Assembly (NCBI RefSeq): GCF_001592225.1
Contig: NZ_BCWN01000006.1
Location: 1 to 64,000, forward strand
DNA from: Castellaniella caeni NBRC 101664
GTDB lineage: Bacteria > Pseudomonadota > Gammaproteobacteria > Burkholderiales > Burkholderiaceae_B
Direction: 5' to 3'
DNA length: 64,000 nucleotides
The first letter of the stretch is position 1; each line of letters begins with the position of its first letter. Shown here one piece after another: positions 38,006 through 45,454 of the stretch. The notes under the pieces are model-generated. The model was not told the origin of the DNA. It worked only from the letters and a program-made list of their open reading frames with translations, and did not search any database. The position numbers and the translations under genes were made by a program.

Positions 38006-38042
38006 TGTTAGGTATTCTAGTTAAAAATCTAACATCTGTCAC
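38006..38042 (-). promoter_or_regulatory. abiE promoter with overlapping inverted repeat
   Basis: On the minus strand GTGACA (38037-38042), a 17-base spacer and TAGAAT (38014-38019) form a near-consensus sigma-70 promoter 27 bp ahead of the AbiEi start. The arms TGTTAG (38006-38011) and CTAACA (38029-38034) flank the -10 region and spacer. AbiEi antitoxins are known to bind inverted repeats in their own promoters. Confidence 0.65.
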
Positions 38043-38608
38043 CCACCTCGTTCAGGGGCAATACGGACACATGGTTCTTGCCGAGTTCTCCAGCAGGGTC
38101 GCGCGATCACAGCCTCGATGTGAGCGTGCGCTCAGACCTAAAACGAGATCCTTGTAGATCTGCTAGCGCAACTTGTTCGCCAGCCGGGCAAACTCCGGCA
38201 GTGGAAAGTTGTGCGGCTGGCCGAAGGATGCGCCAGCGTTCCGTCATCCGAATGGGATAAGTAACGCCGAACCGGATAGCCAAGACGTCGACGTCGGTGT
38301 GCTGGCCGTGACCTTCATCTCTATGCACGATGAAACGACCCGCAGACCATGCTCCCAACATCGAGGATCGCCCCCGCCGCCACGATCGCCAAAGGCGAAT
38401 GACCCGACAGCCGAGCCGTTGAGGTGGAGAGGGCTCGATAGACCGCCCAAGCATCTGCCCCTTCGGCGTGGGCTCGGTTCTTGGCCCGGTGGCCAGCGCG
38501 GCCTCTGTAAATACCGCCCCAATGCGGGGCGGACGGTGGCTTCAAAACGTGCCTTAAAAAGGCTGGCTGCAGATAGACGCTTTGGAGTTCAGTGGATGAT
38601 CCAGAAAC
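38043..38608. other. Non-coding stretch between the abiE promoter and tRNA-Gly, possibly decayed
   Basis: No convincing gene is seen over about 560 bases. Short open frames occur on both strands. One minus-strand piece around 38267-38305 reads HTDVDVLAIRFGV, which looks protein-like but has no intact context. No transposase, integrase or copy of the tRNA-Gly 3' end was recognised. It may be debris at the edge of the accessory segment. Confidence 0.4.
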
Positions 38609-38635
38609 AAAAAAAGGAGCCGAAGCTCCTTTTTT
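38609..38635 (-). terminator. Terminator downstream of tRNA-Gly
   Basis: A perfect stem AGGAGC-CGAA-GCTCCT flanked by A7 and T6 lies 43 bases beyond the tRNA 3' end. The A/T flanks make it work in either direction. It ends tRNA-Gly transcription and also isolates the accessory segment. Confidence 0.9.
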
Positions 38636-38677
38636 CTGCATTCCATGTACCTCTGTGGATGTCCATGGATAAATATT

Positions 38678-38753
38678 TGGAGCGGGAAACGAGTCTCGAA
38701 CTCGCGACCTCAACCTTGGCAAGGTTGCGCTCTACCAACTGAGCTATTCCCGC
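38678..38753 (-). tRNA. tRNA-Gly (GCC)
   Basis: A 76-nt cloverleaf on the minus strand. The 7-bp acceptor stem is GCGGGAA/TTCCCGC. The D arm is AGCTC...GAGC, and the anticodon loop TTGCCAA has anticodon GCC. The T arm contains GTTCGAG and the encoded 3' end is TCCA. Its 3' end faces the toxin/defence segment, the usual side for tRNA-targeted integration. Confidence 0.98.
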
Positions 38754-38935
38754 ATGGTACTGCACCGCTTGTTTGCCTTGCTTAGCAAACCAGCTAAGCT
38801 CAGCATTGTATTTCGTATTTTTCAACCTGTCAAATCAGTGTCGATTCAAACTGGTGTGCGACCCGCCTTTTTGTGCGCTGCCGCCGATACGGAATCAAGC
38901 GAAGGCCGAACTATACAACATGAATTTTGCGCCTG

Positions 38936-39334
38936 TCAAACGACCGGTACTTTCTGCTCGTAGGCCGCGCGGGCAGCCGCCACTCGCGCCTGGTTGGCGA
39001 CTGCCCACGCGCCCAGGGCGTTCACCGGCACCAGCAAATCGCGGCCCAGGTCGGTCAGCGCGTAGTCCACGCGCGGTGGGATGACGGGGGTGACGGTGCG
39101 GGTGACGAACCCATCTCTTTCCAGTTCGCGCAGGCTTTGGGTCAGCACCTTCTGGCTGATGCCGCCGATGTCCCGCCTGAGCGCATTGAAGCGCATGGGG
39201 CCGTGGCTCAGGCGCGTGATGATCATCATCGACCACTTTGCGCCGATCTTGGCGATCAGCTCGCGCACGGGGCGGCAATCGACTCCGTGAATTCGCGCGC
39301 CTTGCGCCTCCGCTTGCTGAGGGCTTGGTTTCAT
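38936..39334 (-). CDS. HxlR-family transcriptional regulator
   Basis: A 132-residue winged-helix protein. HxlR features are present: an N-terminal Cys (GVDCRPVRELIAKIGAKWSMMIITRLSHGPMRFNALRRDIGGISQKVLTQSLRELERDGFVTR) and a C-terminal helix. The single Cys next to the wHTH is the residue used for electrophile or oxidant sensing in relatives such as HypR/QorR. The start at 39334 has GGAG upstream; an in-frame ATG 15 codons earlier would extend into the operator. It is divergent from an FMN reductase. Confidence 0.93.
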   Translation of the reverse strand: MKPSPQQAEAQGARIHGVDCRPVRELIAKIGAKWSMMIITRLSHGPMRFNALRRDIGGISQKVLTQSLRELERDGFVTRTVTPVIPPRVDYALTDLGRDLLVPVNALGAWAVANQARVAAARAAYEQKVPVV

Positions 39335-39379
39335 CCAGGTAACTCCGGTCAGGAAAAAGTGCGTTCTTGCGCACCGCAA

Positions 39380-39395
39380 TATTCTCTTTAGAATA
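39380..39395. promoter_or_regulatory. Candidate HxlR operator in the divergent region
   Basis: A perfect inverted repeat TATTCT-CTTT-AGAATA sits 45 bp ahead of the HxlR start and 35 bp ahead of the FMN reductase start. It is the only clear dyad in the 96-bp intergenic region, so it is the likely site for shared control of the two genes. Confidence 0.55.
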
Positions 39396-39430
39396 CAAGC
39401 TTCGGTTTCTAATTAACACTTGGGTTTCAC

Positions 39431-40003
39431 ATGAACACCATACTCGCACTGGTCGGCAGCCTGCGCCAGGATTCCATCAACAAGCGTCTGGCCAAGGCAC
39501 TCGAAGTGCTGGGCGCCGATCGTTTCCGTTTTGTCTACGCCGATCTGGGCGCCCTGCCCCACTACAACGATGATTGCTGGGCAAACCCGCCCGCCGCGGT
39601 CACGGCCTTCAAAGCGCAAATCCGCCAGGCGGACGGCATCCTGCTCATCACCCCCGAATACTTCCGCGCCCCTGCGGGCCTCTTGCTCAACGCGCTGGCC
39701 TGGGGCGGACGCCCCTATGGCGACAGCGCCTGGGTGGGCAAGCCGGTCGCCACCGTCGGCACCTCGCCGGGCGCCATCGGCACCGCCGCGGCGCAATCGC
39801 ACCTGCGCGCGATCCTGCCCACGCTGGACATGCACCTGATGGGCCAGCCCGAGGTCTACTTCCAGACCAAGCCGGGGCTGATCGACGCGCAGTTCCAGGT
39901 CACCGACGAGCAGACGCGCGCCTTCCTGGACAACTGGGTCAACCGCTTCGACCAGTTCGTCAGCCTGATGACGGCGCGCGACGAAAAGGCCATCGCCGCC
40001 TGA
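39431..40003 (+). CDS. NAD(P)H-dependent FMN/quinone reductase
   Basis: A 190-residue flavodoxin-fold reductase of the NADPH-dependent FMN reductase family. It has the phosphate-binding start LALVGSLRQDSINKRLAKAL, the central LLITPEYFRAPAGLLLNALAWGGRP with the FMN-contacting EY, and KPVATVGTSPGAIGT. It probably reduces quinones, azo compounds or chromate-like oxidants. Control by the divergent HxlR regulator fits an electrophile or quinone stress response. Confidence 0.9.
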   Translation: MNTILALVGSLRQDSINKRLAKALEVLGADRFRFVYADLGALPHYNDDCWANPPAAVTAFKAQIRQADGILLITPEYFRAPAGLLLNALAWGGRPYGDSAWVGKPVATVGTSPGAIGTAAAQSHLRAILPTLDMHLMGQPEVYFQTKPGLIDAQFQVTDEQTRAFLDNWVNRFDQFVSLMTARDEKAIAA

Positions 40004-40110
40004 GCGCGTGGTCAACGGGCCGACAGGCCGCCAGGCACCTGAGGCACCAGCCACCTGACAAGGCCCTGCGACCCCGCCACGACCACGACACCACCCACGC
40101 ATGCCGGTTC

Positions 40111-40770
40111 TCACACCGGCATGACTTCTTTATTGCGCACCGCACCGTAATAGCGCCAGAACAGCAGCGCCGCCACCGAGCGGTACGGCGCCCAGGCGCT
40201 GGCGATGCGGGCCAGCGCCGACGGCTGCGCGGCCTCGTCCAGGCCCAGCGCCATTTCGACGGATTTGCGCAGGGCCAGGTCGCCCACGGGGAAGACGTCG
40301 GGGTGGCCCGCGCAAAACATCAGGTAGATTTCAGCCGTCCACGGGCCGATGCCCTTATACCGCGTCAGCGCGGCCAGGGCGTCGGCGACCGGCTGGCCGG
40401 CAATCGCAGCCAGATCGAGCTGGCCATCCACCAGGGCCCGCGCCACCGTGCGCAGGGTCTGCACCTTGCTGCGCGACAGGCCCACGCCGTCAAGCCCGGC
40501 ATCGCACAGAGCCAGATAGCTGCCCGGATCGCGCGCCGCGTCGCCACGCGTCGAAAACCGCTGCCAGATCGCCCCGGCACTGGCGACCGAGAGTTGCTGG
40601 CCGCAGATGACGCGCGCCAGCCCCTCGAACCCCGGCGGGTGCATGCGCGGGTGCAAAGGGCCTGCCGCCTGGCTGACGGGCGCCAGACGACGATCCTGTT
40701 CCAGCAGCTGCGCCAGCTGCTGGTCGATGACTTCCTGGTGATGGATATTGGGCATGCGCTGAAACGCCAT
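40111..40770 (-). CDS. DNA-3-methyladenine glycosylase II-like (HhH-GPD) protein
   Basis: A 219-residue base-excision repair enzyme. The helix-hairpin-helix is LTRYKGIGPWTAEIYLMF and the catalytic Asp lies in HPDVFPVGDLALRKS. The N-terminal part contains FEGLARVICGQQLSVASAGAIWQRF, typical of AlkA-like catalytic cores. It lacks the ~90-residue N-terminal domain of E. coli AlkA, so it is the short form common in many bacteria. It removes alkylated purines in known relatives. Confidence 0.92.
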   Translation of the reverse strand: MAFQRMPNIHHQEVIDQQLAQLLEQDRRLAPVSQAAGPLHPRMHPPGFEGLARVICGQQLSVASAGAIWQRFSTRGDAARDPGSYLALCDAGLDGVGLSRSKVQTLRTVARALVDGQLDLAAIAGQPVADALAALTRYKGIGPWTAEIYLMFCAGHPDVFPVGDLALRKSVEMALGLDEAAQPSALARIASAWAPYRSVAALLFWRYYGAVRNKEVMPV

Positions 40771-40825
40771 GGGCTGAGACCTCCGACAAGTATGAGCATT
40801 ATGGTCTCAGGACAGGCGGCCAGGC

Positions 40826-40831
40826 TATAAT
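40826..40831 (+). promoter_or_regulatory. -10 element (TATAAT) of the yhhQ-queC operon
   Basis: A consensus TATAAT lies 61 bp ahead of the yhhQ ATG, with no good -35. It would start transcription near 40838, just before the riboswitch candidate, giving a leader of about 49 bases. Confidence 0.55.
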
Positions 40832-40848
40832 CCCGCCTGCAACACGTC

Positions 40849-40880
40849 CATGGGTTCCCTCACCCCATCCACCAAAAAGG
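40849..40880 (+). promoter_or_regulatory. Candidate preQ1-I-type riboswitch covering the yhhQ ribosome binding site
   Basis: A compact H-type pseudoknot can be drawn. P1 pairs AUGGG (40850-40854) with CCCAU (40864-40868). The loop UUCCCUCAC ends in a C directly before P1's 3' arm, where preQ1-I switches keep the ligand-specifying C. An A-rich tail (CCACCAAAAA) is followed by AGG (40878-40880), which can pair with loop CCU (40858-40860) to make P2. That AGG is also the Shine-Dalgarno of yhhQ, 6 bases before its ATG, so ligand binding would block translation. The downstream genes import queuosine precursors and make preQ0, exactly the expected targets. Confidence 0.65.
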
Positions 40881-40886
40881 TTCTTC

Positions 40887-41555
40887 ATGACTGCTCTCGT
40901 GGCGCCTGCGCGCACCTCCCGCTACCTGGCCTTGCTGGTGGCGTTTCACATCCTCATCATCATCGCCAGCAATTATCTGGTGCAGCTGCCCATCACCCTG
41001 CTGGGCTTTCACAGCACCTGGGGCGCGTTCAGCTTTCCTTTCATCTTCCTGGCCACCGACCTCACCGTCCGCCTGATCGGCAAGCGGCAGGCACGCCGGG
41101 TGATCGCGCGCGCCATGGTGCCGGCGCTCGTTGCCTCCTACCTGGTTTCGGTGCTGTTTCACGACGGCCTGTTCGGCGGCATCGGGGCGCTGGGCAAGTT
41201 CGACACCTTCGTCTTCCGGATCGCGCTGGCCAGCTTCATGGCCTACGTACTGGGACAGTTGCTGGACGTGCAGGTCTTCGACCGTATCCGGCGCAGTACG
41301 GTGGCCTGGTGGGTGGCGCCCGCCGCCTCGGCCGTGCTGGGGCAGGCCCTGGACACCCTTGCCTTTTTCTGGATTGCCTTCTGGCGCAGCAGCAATCCGT
41401 TCATGGCGGCGCACTGGGGTGAGATCGCCCTGGTGGACTACGCCATCAAGCTGACCGTCAGCCTGCTGCTGTTCGTCCCCTTGTATGGCATCATGCTCAA
41501 CGCCATCATCCGTTTCATGAAGCCCCAGCGACTCGCTTCCCTACCCACCGCATGA
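40887..41555 (+). CDS. yhhQ: Queuosine precursor transporter YhhQ (VUT family)
   Basis: A 222-residue inner-membrane protein with about six hydrophobic helices. Family signatures: [71 protein letters not shown] and [21 protein letters not shown]. coli YhhQ imports preQ0 and preQ1. The ATGA overlap with queC couples the two genes. The start is preceded by AAAAAGG, which is part of the riboswitch candidate. Confidence 0.95.
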   Translation: MTALVAPARTSRYLALLVAFHILIIIASNYLVQLPITLLGFHSTWGAFSFPFIFLATDLTVRLIGKRQARRVIARAMVPALVASYLVSVLFHDGLFGGIGALGKFDTFVFRIALASFMAYVLGQLLDVQVFDRIRRSTVAWWVAPAASAVLGQALDTLAFFWIAFWRSSNPFMAAHWGEIALVDYAIKLTVSLLLFVPLYGIMLNAIIRFMKPQRLASLPTA

Positions 41556-42304
41556 ATACCTCCGTTCAGTCCGCCCGTCACGCCCTGGTTCTGTTTTCCG
41601 GCGGGCAAGATTCCACCACCTGTCTGGCCTGGGCGCTCACCCACTTCGAGCGCGTCGAGACCATGGGCTTCGATTACGGTCAGCGCCACCAGGTCGAACT
41701 GGGCTGCCGGGCCACGCTGCGCAACCGCATCGTCACGCTGCAGCCCGACTGGGCCACGCGCCTGGGCGACGATCACCTGTTAAGCGTTGACGTGCTCAAG
41801 CAGCTGGGCGCCACGGCCATGACCGACGACATCGCCATCACCACCCAGGCCGACGGCTTGCCCAACACGTTCGTGCCGGGGCGCAATCTGCTGTTTTTCA
41901 CCCTGGCGGCGGCACTCGCCTACCGGCGCGGGCTGACGGTGCTGGTGGGCGGCATGTCGCAGACGGATTACTCCGGCTACCCCGATTGCCGCGACAACAC
42001 GATCAAAGCCTTGCAAGTGGCGCTCAGCCTGGGGATCGACCGGCCGCTGACGCTCGAAACCCCGCTGATGTGGCTGGACAAGGCCGACACCTGGCAATTG
42101 GCCCATCAGCTGGGCGGCACCGCCCTGGTCGAACTGATCCGCACCGAAACACACACCTGCTACCTCAACCAGCGCGACGCGCTGCACGCCTGGGGCTACG
42201 GCTGCGGCACGTGCCCCGCCTGCCAGCTGCGGGCGCAGGGCTACCGGCAATGGGTGGGGCGTCGACACGCCAGCAGCCCCCGTGCACTCCAGCCGCGCGG
42301 CTGA
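41552..42304 (+). CDS. queC: 7-cyano-7-deazaguanine (preQ0) synthase QueC
   Basis: A 250-residue ATP-dependent enzyme converting 7-carboxy-7-deazaguanine to preQ0 in queuosine synthesis. The PP-loop motif is [17 protein letters not shown], followed by [21 protein letters not shown] and [15 protein letters not shown]. The zinc site uses Cys in HTCYLNQ and [11 protein letters not shown]. It is slightly longer than usual at the C-terminus. It is the second gene of the yhhQ-queC operon and so falls under the same preQ1-type control. Confidence 0.96.
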   Translation: MNTSVQSARHALVLFSGGQDSTTCLAWALTHFERVETMGFDYGQRHQVELGCRATLRNRIVTLQPDWATRLGDDHLLSVDVLKQLGATAMTDDIAITTQADGLPNTFVPGRNLLFFTLAAALAYRRGLTVLVGGMSQTDYSGYPDCRDNTIKALQVALSLGIDRPLTLETPLMWLDKADTWQLAHQLGGTALVELIRTETHTCYLNQRDALHAWGYGCGTCPACQLRAQGYRQWVGRRHASSPRALQPRG

Positions 42305-42379
42305 CACCAGGGCGCGGCCGTCGGCAGGGGGCGCACAACGGCACCACACGACAACGCGGCCTGACGCCCGCCTCGGCCC

Positions 42380-43531
42380 TCAGGGGGCCCTCAGGACAAT
42401 CTGGGTGATTTCCGATGGCCGCCCCAGGCGCAGCGCCAGGCCGTTCCACAGCCCGGTGCCGTTGCTGACATACAGTGTCATGCCCCCCACCCGATACAGC
42501 CCCGAGACAAAGCCGCCATTGGCCCACTGCGTGATCCAGTGCAAGCCTAGAATCTGCCCCCCGTGGGTATGGCCGGAGAGCTGCAGGGCGACCCCAGCCT
42601 GGGCATTGCGCACGGCGTCGCCCGGACGGTGTTCGAGCAATATGACCGGCACGCCTTCGGGGATACCTTTCAGTGCGGCACCGAGATCGGGCTTGAGCAG
42701 GCCAAAGGCGCCCGCCTGACGGTCGGTCAGCCCCGCTACGGCCAGCGTCCGCCCCTCATGCGAGATGAGCACGTGGGCGTTTTCCAGCATCGCCAGGCCC
42801 AGCGCCCGATAGGCCGACATCCAGTGCACGTAATCCGCGTAGTACTCGTGATTGCCAGGAATGGCGATTACCCCGTCGCGCGCGCGCAGTCGAGCCAGCG
42901 GGGCGACGTCGGCGGCGCGCGCCTGCGGCGTGCCGTCGGCCAGATCGCCAGTGATGACGATCAGGTCGGGATCGAGCCGGTTGGTGCGCGCTACCACGGC
43001 GGCCTGCCACGCTTCGGGCAGCAGACGGCTGGCGTGCAGGTCGGTGAGCTGCACCAGCCGATAGCCGTCAAAGGCCGACGGCAGGCCGGGAATCGTGACG
43101 GCAATGGTCTTGACGTAAGGCACGCGAACCGCCTGCCAGACCCCCACGGTGGACAGCACCAGCGCCAGGGCGCCCACGGCCAGCCGCACTGCGGGCGCCT
43201 GCAGAACAAAGCGCCCGGCGCCACGCCAGGGCAGCCACAGCAGCACCCCCAGCACGTCGCGCAACAACAGCAGCAACGCCAGCAGAAAGAACACGCCAAA
43301 GACCCAGGCCAACGCAATGAGCACGGGCTGCGGCAATTCGGGCGACGCGAGCGTGCCGAAATAGCGCCCCGTGATCTGGTGATACTGGGCGGCCAGCAAC
43401 AGCACCAGGGCCAGCACCAGCCGCGTTGCCCAGGGCGCCGACAGCGGCCAGACGAAACGCCACACCGCGTACAGCCACAAAACCCCCATTACCAAAGGTA
43501 AAAGTTTTCCCATCGCAAGGCCTGCATTCAA
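42380..43531 (-). CDS. Membrane-anchored metallophosphoesterase (YaeI-like)
   Basis: A 383-residue protein. About four N-terminal hydrophobic segments (residues 1-130) precede a calcineurin-like phosphoesterase domain. Metal motifs are complete: QLTDLHAS, VITGDLADG, IPGNHEYY, LLEHRP and LSGHTHGGQ. Relatives such as YaeI/YkuE act on UDP-diacylglucosamine-like or related lipids at the membrane, but the substrate here is unknown. The ATG at 43531 or one six codons later (43513) could be the start. Confidence 0.9.
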   Translation of the reverse strand: MNAGLAMGKLLPLVMGVLWLYAVWRFVWPLSAPWATRLVLALVLLLAAQYHQITGRYFGTLASPELPQPVLIALAWVFGVFFLLALLLLLRDVLGVLLWLPWRGAGRFVLQAPAVRLAVGALALVLSTVGVWQAVRVPYVKTIAVTIPGLPSAFDGYRLVQLTDLHASRLLPEAWQAAVVARTNRLDPDLIVITGDLADGTPQARAADVAPLARLRARDGVIAIPGNHEYYADYVHWMSAYRALGLAMLENAHVLISHEGRTLAVAGLTDRQAGAFGLLKPDLGAALKGIPEGVPVILLEHRPGDAVRNAQAGVALQLSGHTHGGQILGLHWITQWANGGFVSGLYRVGGMTLYVSNGTGLWNGLALRLGRPSEITQIVLRAP

Positions 43532-43792
43532 AGTCTGGATTTGCCAACGATCAATCTTAACGTGAGGATCCGTCGCAGTCCCAGTGTCGCGGTCACCCGC
43601 GCATTCAGACGGTCTACTGCGTTGCCGATACTCATGCTGGTTACAGGGCCATCACCGCTTGCACCCAGCACCCTATTTGGCGGATCACAAGATGAATGCG
43701 CAATGAATACGCGCTTCACAAAAGGTTCAGACGGGCCTGGCCATACTGCCCACATCGCCGGATTCTCTTTAACCGGCACGTGGGAAAACGCA

Positions 43793-45118
43793 ATGAAGAC
43801 ACGCCACATTCTGTTCATTTTTCTGGGAGTACTCACCCTGGGCTGGGCCTGGGACGCCTGGGTGCTGAACCCGATGCCTGGCGACGCCATCTGGGTCGTG
43901 CGCAAGCAGGGCATCTACCTGACTGGCGTCTGGGCCATGGGCCTGATGTCCCTGATCATGGTATTGGCCACCCGCCCGGCCTGGCTGGAATCCGCCCTGG
44001 GCGGCATGGATCGCGTCTACCGGCTGCACAAATGGGCGGGCATCCTCGCCATCAGCATCGGCATCGTCCACTGGTTGATGGAAATCGGCGGCGGCATGCT
44101 GCGCAGCCTAGTGGGCGCCGCCGTCAACAAGCCGCCCAAGGTCGCCGTGCTGGACATCCTGCAAACCAGCCACGGTCTGGCCAAGGACGTGGGTGAATGG
44201 GCCATCTACGCCCTCATCGTCTCGCTGGTGATCACGTTGTGGAAAGCCTTCCCCTACCGATCCTGGCGCCTTCTGCACCGCGTCATGCCGCTGCTGTACC
44301 TGATCCTGGTGTTCCACGCGGTGGCGCTCACGCCAGCGGCCTGGTGGCTGCAGCCGCTGGGCCTGATGCTGGGCCTCCTCATGCTGGCGGGCAGCCTGTC
44401 GGCCATCCCGGCCCTGCGCCACCGCATTGGCCGCAAGCGCCGCTACGCGGGCACGATCGAATCGGTACGCCCACTGGAGGGCGGCATCACCGAGGTGAAC
44501 TGTACGCTGGAAGCCGGCTGGCCGGGACACCGGGCGGGGCAGTTTGCCTTCGTCACCTTCGACCCGCGCGAAGGCGCCCACCCCTACACCATCGCCAGCG
44601 CCCACCGGGGCACCCGCCTGAGCTTCCAGATCAAGGCCCTGGGCGACTACACCCGAACGCTTGCCCACAGCCTGAAAGCAGGTCAGCCCGTCACGGTGGA
44701 AGGCCCCTACGGGCGCTTCGACCATCGGCACGGCGCCGCCGCTCAGGTCTGGGTGGCGGGCGGCATCGGCATCACCCCCTTTCTGGCCTGGCTCGAATCC
44801 TTGCAGCACCAGCCGGATGCGGCGCCAAACGTCCAGCTGCACTACTGCGTACGCGACGCCGCCCGCGACCCGTTCGTCGCCCGGCTGCGGATGCTATGCG
44901 CCACCTTGTCGCACGTCGCTTTGCACGTCTACGACGCCAGTCACGGCCAGCGTCTCGACGCCCAGGCACTGCGGCAAGCCAGCCAGGGGCAGTCGGACGA
45001 ACCGCTGGATGTCTGGTTCTGCGGCCCGGCAGGCCTGGCACGCCACCTGGAAGACGGGCTGGCACGCCTGGGCCTGAAGGACGCCACCGTGCATCGCGAG
45101 GCGTTCGAGATGCGTTGA
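43793..45118 (+). CDS. Ferric-reductase-like transmembrane flavocytochrome
   Basis: A 441-residue protein. The N-terminal half has about six helices with heme-ligand His residues (RLHKWAGILAISIGIVHWLMEIGG; SWRLLHRVMPLLYLILVFHAVAL). The C-terminal half is a ferredoxin-NADP+ reductase module: FAD site HPYTIAS, QIKALGDYTRTLAHSLKAGQPVTVEGPYGRF, and NAD(P)H site VWVAGGIGITPFLAWLE with CGPAGLARHLEDGL. It would move electrons from cytoplasmic NADPH across the membrane to ferric iron or another acceptor. I start at the ATG at 43793; the frame is open 250 bases upstream but that part is not protein-like. The 261-bp interval before it holds no other gene I can support. Confidence 0.9.
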   Translation: MKTRHILFIFLGVLTLGWAWDAWVLNPMPGDAIWVVRKQGIYLTGVWAMGLMSLIMVLATRPAWLESALGGMDRVYRLHKWAGILAISIGIVHWLMEIGGGMLRSLVGAAVNKPPKVAVLDILQTSHGLAKDVGEWAIYALIVSLVITLWKAFPYRSWRLLHRVMPLLYLILVFHAVALTPAAWWLQPLGLMLGLLMLAGSLSAIPALRHRIGRKRRYAGTIESVRPLEGGITEVNCTLEAGWPGHRAGQFAFVTFDPREGAHPYTIASAHRGTRLSFQIKALGDYTRTLAHSLKAGQPVTVEGPYGRFDHRHGAAAQVWVAGGIGITPFLAWLESLQHQPDAAPNVQLHYCVRDAARDPFVARLRMLCATLSHVALHVYDASHGQRLDAQALRQASQGQSDEPLDVWFCGPAGLARHLEDGLARLGLKDATVHREAFEMR

Positions 45119-45142
45119 ACATGCATTGAACATGTGTTGAGT
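45110..45142. repeat. Three tandem 11-bp repeats ahead of tRNA-Cys
   Basis: ATGCGTTGAAC, ATGCATTGAAC and ATGTGTTGAGT follow each other without gaps. The first contains the flavocytochrome stop codon. The 11-bp period is near one helical turn, so proteins binding each copy would sit on one DNA face. The set ends 10 bp before the TATAAT of the tRNA-Cys promoter. Confidence 0.6.
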
Positions 45143-45152
45143 AAAAATACCG

Positions 45153-45186
45153 TATAATGCTGGACTTGGCCGCAACAAGCGGCCAA
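45153..45186 (+). promoter_or_regulatory. tRNA-Cys promoter (-10) and leader hairpin
   Basis: A consensus TATAAT at 45153-45158 lies 32 bp before the mature tRNA. No good -35 sits at normal spacing. Between the promoter and the tRNA is a perfect inverted repeat TTGGCCGC-AACAA-GCGGCCAA (45166-45186), which would form a hairpin in the 5' leader of the precursor, 4 nt from the RNase P cut site. Confidence 0.6.
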
Positions 45187-45190
45187 CTCA

Positions 45191-45264
45191 GGCGCAATGA
45201 CAGAGTGGTTATGTAGCGGACTGCAAATCCGTCAACGTCGGTTCGATTCCGGCTTGCGCCTCCA
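45191..45264 (+). tRNA. tRNA-Cys (GCA)
   Basis: A 74-nt cloverleaf. The acceptor stem is GGCGCAA/TTGCGCC, the anticodon loop CTGCAAA has anticodon GCA, the T loop is GTTCGATTC, and the encoded 3' end is TCCA. The D arm (ACAG...TAG) is short, as is usual for tRNA-Cys. Confidence 0.97.
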
Positions 45265-45454
45265 GACTGAATCCAGGGCTTGCGCATCACGCGTCAGCCC
45301 TTTTTCATTTCGCAAGCCCGCCAGCCAAATTTCCACTATCACGCTGCAAAGCCAGCCGCGCCTGTCTGGCGGAGTATCCTCACCCACAACGACACACGAC
45401 AGCGTGCGGTCAGGCCGCACGAACATCCCGTGCGCACGAACAAGAGGAACCCTC

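Noticed and set aside
34614-38677. Direct repeat of the tRNA-Gly 3' end as an attachment site
   Set aside because: Reading the segment I found no second copy of the GCGGGAAACGAG stretch and no integrase gene, so an intact genomic island is not supported.
43541-43792. N-terminal extension of the flavocytochrome gene
   Set aside because: The open frame extends upstream but lacks hydrophobic or family-like sequence; the ATG at 43793 starts the first membrane helix.
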